Assembly (NCBI GenBank): GCA_017548075.1 | Contig: JAFYNL010000012.1 | Coordinates: 57,125-121,124, forward strand | Reading direction: 5' to 3' | From: Bacteroidaceae bacterium | GTDB taxonomy: Bacteria > Bacteroidota > Bacteroidia > Bacteroidales > Bacteroidaceae | DNA: 64,000 nt | In this document: positions 60,873 through 64,000 of the stretch, piece after piece | How the letters are laid out: every line of letters starts with the position of its first letter | Numbering within the stretch: position 1 is the stretch's first letter | Notes under the pieces: model-generated | Databases searched by the model: none | What the model was told of the DNA's origin: nothing | What the model saw: only the letters and a program-made list of their open reading frames with translations | Made by a program: the position numbers and the translations under genes

Positions 60873-63098
60873 ATGGGCAAGAAGAAAACCGGCAGTCGAG
60901 GACTGCGTAAGACCGATTTAGAGAGGGTTGTAATCGACTTTTTCCAAGAGAACCCAGCCGTTACGTTTCCCCTGAAGAGCATTTGCAAGCAACTTCATTT
61001 GCGGACGAGCCAAGCCAAAATGCTCCTCATCGATGTGCTCGAAGGCCTTCTCATGGACGACTTCGTCAAGGAACAACCTCGAGGCTACTACACTTTGAAT
61101 ATGCCTTCGCAAGTGATGACCGGCATCTTCCATCGAAAGGCAAACGGAAAGAATACCTTCGAGCCTGAAGATGGCGGCGAACCCATCCTTGTGGCTGAGC
61201 GAAACAGCCTGCATGCAATGGATGGCGACACAGTTCAAGTCACCCTTCTTGCCCGCAGAAAACATCATGTTCGCGAGGCTGCAGTCACAGAAATCGTGAA
61301 GCGAAGCGACAAGACTTTCGTGGGAACTCTGCAGGTTCAAAAGGGTTACGCCTACCTCCTGACTGAGGACAGAACCCTCGCAAACGACATCTTCATTCCC
61401 AAGGAAAACCTCAAGAAAGGCAAGACTGGCGACAAAGCCGTCGTTCGCATTGTGGAATGGCCCGACAGAGCGAAGAATCCGATTGGCAAAGTGGTTGACA
61501 TTCTTGGCAAGACTGGCGAGAATAATGCCGAAATGCACGCAATTCTGGCTGAATACGGACTGCCTTATGTCTATCCAGCAACCGTTGAGAAAGCCGCCGA
61601 GAAGCTCACTCCAGGCATTACCGAAGCTGAAGTTGAGCGCCGACTCGATATGCGAGATGTGACCACTTTCACTATCGACCCTTACGACGCAAAAGACTAC
61701 GACGACGCTCTCAGCATTCGAGAAATCAAGAAGGGACTTTGGGAGATTGGCGTCCATATTGCCGACGTAAGTCATTATGTTACAGAAGGTTCCATCATCG
61801 ACAAGGAAGCCTACAAGCGAGCAACGAGCGTCTATCTCGTGGACAGAACGGTTCCCATGCTGCCCGAACGCCTTTGCAACTTCATTTGCTCGCTTCGTCC
61901 AGACGAAGACAAGCTGACGTATTCCGTCATTTTCCAGATGAACGAGAAGGCCGAAGTGAAGAGTTGGAAGCTCGCTCACACAGTTACTCGAAGCAATCGA
62001 CGTTTCACCTACGAAGAGGTGCAGAAGGTTCTCGAGGACCATCACGAGGCAAGCGAGGAAGATTACAAGGCTCCTGGCGATTCCGCTCCCATGCCCGCTC
62101 CAGATAGCAAAGAGGCTCGTCCTGCCGAAGAGTTCGCCGACGACCTCATCACACTCAATCGTATGGCCAAGATACTGCGTCAGAAGCGCTTTGCTAACGG
62201 GGCTATCGACTTCGACAGATGTGAAGTCCGCTTCAACATAGAACCCGACGGCCACCCGACTGGCGTTTACTTCAAGGTGGCGAAGGATGCAAACAAACTC
62301 ATCGAAGAGTTCATGCTCCTTGCCAACAGAACGGTTGCCGAAAGCATCGGAAAGGTTCCAAAGAACGTAAAACCCAAGGTTCTGCCCTATCGAATCCACG
62401 AAAATCCCGATCCGCAAAAGCTTCTGAACCTTGCCGACTTTGTGAGCAAGTTCGGACACAGACTGAAAACAACGGGCAATCGCTCTGATATAAGCCGCAA
62501 CCTGAATCGTCTTCTCGACGATGTCAAAGGCAAGCGCGAACAGAATGTGGTCGAGATGATTACGCTCAAAGCCATGATGAAGGCCAAGTATAGCACATAT
62601 AACTGTGGTCACTACGGCCTTGCGTTCGACTACTACACACACTTCACCTCGCCCATCCGCCGCTATCCCGACCTCATGGTGCATCGTCTCCTGACTCGTT
62701 ATGCTGAGAATGGGCGCAATGCCAACCAGTTGAAATACGAGGAATTCTGCGAGCATTGTAGCGATATGGAACAGACTGCGGCATCGGCAGAAAGGGCAAG
62801 CATCAAGTACAAGCAGGTCGAGTTCATGAGCGAACACTTGGGCGAAACCTTCCAAGGCACGATATCAGGCGTCACAGAGTTCGGCATCTATGTGGAAATA
62901 GACGATAATAAGTGCGAAGGTATGATTCCTCTTCGCGACTTGGAGGGCGATTACTACGACTTCGACGAGAAGAATTATTGTCTGAAAGGCCGCCGTTTCC
63001 ACCATTGCTACAACCTGGGAGATAGCGTGAAAGTGCAGGTTGCAAGAGCCGACCTCTACCGTAAGCAACTCGACTTCAAGCTCATCTACCCGGCCTAA
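60873..63098 (+). CDS. rnr: Ribonuclease R
   Basis: A 741-residue 3'-5' exoribonuclease able to degrade structured RNA, and a partner of tmRNA quality control in other bacteria. It has an N-terminal winged-helix-like region and cold-shock domains (about 65-230), the RNB catalytic domain with TIDPYDAKDYDDALS (four Asp), HIADVSHYV, the C-terminal arginine-rich FTSPIRRYPDLMVHR and an S1 domain from about 655. An insertion of about 20 residues rich in acid and Pro precedes the RNB core half. Own promoter; monocistronic. Confidence 0.96.
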   Translation: MGKKKTGSRGLRKTDLERVVIDFFQENPAVTFPLKSICKQLHLRTSQAKMLLIDVLEGLLMDDFVKEQPRGYYTLNMPSQVMTGIFHRKANGKNTFEPEDGGEPILVAERNSLHAMDGDTVQVTLLARRKHHVREAAVTEIVKRSDKTFVGTLQVQKGYAYLLTEDRTLANDIFIPKENLKKGKTGDKAVVRIVEWPDRAKNPIGKVVDILGKTGENNAEMHAILAEYGLPYVYPATVEKAAEKLTPGITEAEVERRLDMRDVTTFTIDPYDAKDYDDALSIREIKKGLWEIGVHIADVSHYVTEGSIIDKEAYKRATSVYLVDRTVPMLPERLCNFICSLRPDEDKLTYSVIFQMNEKAEVKSWKLAHTVTRSNRRFTYEEVQKVLEDHHEASEEDYKAPGDSAPMPAPDSKEARPAEEFADDLITLNRMAKILRQKRFANGAIDFDRCEVRFNIEPDGHPTGVYFKVAKDANKLIEEFMLLANRTVAESIGKVPKNVKPKVLPYRIHENPDPQKLLNLADFVSKFGHRLKTTGNRSDISRNLNRLLDDVKGKREQNVVEMITLKAMMKAKYSTYNCGHYGLAFDYYTHFTSPIRRYPDLMVHRLLTRYAENGRNANQLKYEEFCEHCSDMEQTAASAERASIKYKQVEFMSEHLGETFQGTISGVTEFGIYVEIDDNKCEGMIPLRDLEGDYYDFDEKNYCLKGRRFHHCYNLGDSVKVQVARADLYRKQLDFKLIYPA

Positions 63099-63137
63099 AC
63101 ATCAGAAGCTTGGGCCAAGAGCAAGGGGCAAGAGAAC

Positions 63138-63163
63138 TTTTTTGCCTTTTTGGCGAAAAAAAA
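63138..63163 (+). terminator. Weak hairpin after rnr
   Basis: TTTTTTGCC pairs with GGCGAAAAAA around a T loop, 40 bp after the stop. Mostly A-T pairs, so termination is uncertain. Confidence 0.4.
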
Positions 63164-63198
63164 GCCTTAGAAAAGTTGCAAAAAAGCGCGTTTTGCCG

Positions 63199-63206
63199 TA
63201 CTTTTG
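63199..63206 (+). promoter_or_regulatory. Promoter of the PurF-like gene
   Basis: TACTTTTG with TTG at 63176-63178, 20 bp upstream, in the -33 position. Predicted start of transcription is near 63213. Confidence 0.65.
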
Positions 63207-63226
63207 CACTCGAAAAAATGAGGAGC

Positions 63227-63244
63227 GAGAGTTAGGAAACTCTC
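63227..63244 (+). promoter_or_regulatory. 5'-leader hairpin of the PurF-like gene
   Basis: GAGAGTT and AACTCTC pair perfectly around AGGA, within about 15 nt of the predicted transcript start. A 5' stabilising hairpin is likely; it is too small to be a purine riboswitch. Confidence 0.45.
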
Positions 63245-63284
63245 ATTCGTAACTCTTCATTCTTAACTCTTAATTTAGAAAAGA

Positions 63285-64000
63285 ATGGGTGGATTCTTCG
63301 GAACGGTTCAGAAGCAACACTGTGCTACTGACCTTTTTTACGGAACAGATTATAATTCTCATTTAGGCACAAAGCGTGGCGGCATGGCCACTCTAAGCGA
63401 AACAGGCGAGTTCCTGCGTAGCATCCACAACCTCGAAAATACTTACTTCCGCACTCGATTCGAACCCGAACTGGACAAGTTTGTGGGCAAATCGGGCATT
63501 GGCGTCATCAGCGATACCGATGCTCAACCGATGCTCATGAACAGCCATCTTGGTCGCTTCGCAATCGTTACGGTGGCGAAAATCAACAATCAGGACGAAC
63601 TGGCTCAGCAATTGCTCGACGAAGGCGGACACCTCAGCGAGTTCAGCAGCGGCAAAATCAATCCTACGGAACTCGTCGCTCTCCTTATTATAAAAGGTAA
63701 GAACTTCGTGGACGGCATTGAAATCGTCTTCAAGCACATCAAGGGCTCCTGCTCCATGCTGCTCCTCACAGAAGACGGCATCATTGCGGCTCGTGACGCT
63801 TGGGGCCGTACGCCAATCGTGGTGGGCAAGAAGGAAGGTGCTTTAGCCGTAACGAGCGAGACTTCGGCCTTCCCCAATCTGGGCTTCGAGACAAAGCATT
63901 TCGTCGGCCCAGGCGAGATAATTCGCATCAATGCAGACGAGATGGAAGTGCTCCGACCAGCCAATCCAAAGATGCAAATCTGCTCCTTCCTTTGGGTTTA
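63285..64000 (+). CDS. Amidophosphoribosyltransferase-like protein (partial)
   Basis: The first 238 residues of a class II glutamine-amidotransferase protein related to PurF: HLGTKRGGMA, GIGVISDTDAQP, GRFAIVTVAKI and IKGSCSMLLLTEDGIIAARDAWGRTP follow the PurF order. The protein begins MGGFFGT, so the nucleophile Cys that classical PurF has right after Met (MCGI.G) is Gly here. I recall a conserved Bacteroidetes paralogue with this start. It may use ammonia, or use a different Cys such as Cys13. The phosphoribosyltransferase half is outside the window. Confidence 0.8.
   Translation, partial: MGGFFGTVQKQHCATDLFYGTDYNSHLGTKRGGMATLSETGEFLRSIHNLENTYFRTRFEPELDKFVGKSGIGVISDTDAQPMLMNSHLGRFAIVTVAKINNQDELAQQLLDEGGHLSEFSSGKINPTELVALLIIKGKNFVDGIEIVFKHIKGSCSMLLLTEDGIIAARDAWGRTPIVVGKKEGALAVTSETSAFPNLGFETKHFVGPGEIIRINADEMEVLRPANPKMQICSFLWV

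Overview
The window is chromosomal DNA from a member of the Bacteroidales, most likely a Prevotellaceae-like gut or rumen organism. Supporting signs are the Bacteroidetes promoter element TAnnTTTG upstream of most transcription units, gldH next to holB and a PSP1-domain gene, a tmRNA whose tag ends in NNYALAA, secreted proteins with the short Bacteroidales C-terminal tail (GIYI..GKK), and many glycan-active enzymes. I see no phage, IS element, CRISPR array, tRNA or rRNA. The family-level assignment is inference.

Layout. 1-5.5 kb (minus): a DoxX-type membrane protein joined in frame to triosephosphate isomerase, a DUF1599 protein, then pyrB-pyrI-glyA. 5.6-8.5 kb: a class A penicillin-binding protein and a candidate small RNA. 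8.5-13.3 kb (minus): a secreted calpain-like protease, a SpoU/TrmH rRNA methyltransferase, a secreted beta-lactamase-fold hydrolase and tmRNA. 13.4-25.5 kb (plus): one long exopolysaccharide operon (SLBB outer-membrane export protein, Wzz, EpsG-type polymerase, five glycosyltransferase-like genes, a glycosidase-like secreted protein, a CotH-family protein). 26.1-29.5 kb (minus): a SusE/F-like protein and a GH31 enzyme. 29.7-41.5 kb (plus): GH43, phosphoglucosamine mutase, NagA, a potassium-channel/CotH fusion, Xaa-Pro aminopeptidase, a gamma-carbonic-anhydrase-like protein and a GH43 lipoprotein. 41.6-45.8 kb: UDP-glucose dehydrogenase (minus), then holB, ricT-like and gldH (plus). 45.9-58.5 kb: large secreted proteins and a His-rich CobW GTPase. 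58.6-60.7 kb (minus): FabG, two hotdog dehydratases and a thioesterase. 60.9 kb to the end: RNase R and a PurF-like protein running off the window.

The most unusual signal is not a gene. Ten intergenic arrays, one every 4 to 14 kb, are built from degenerate 22-bp units (about ACGTTTGCAAA followed by CTTAACGTGTT). The best arrays keep an exact 22-bp period over 5 to 7 units and also read as one long imperfect inverted repeat. Every array lies downstream of a gene end; none of the six divergent promoter gaps has one. I do not recognise this family. Two further oddities are gene fusions made by the absence of a stop codon between normally separate neighbours: DoxX with TpiA, and a K+ channel with a CotH protein.
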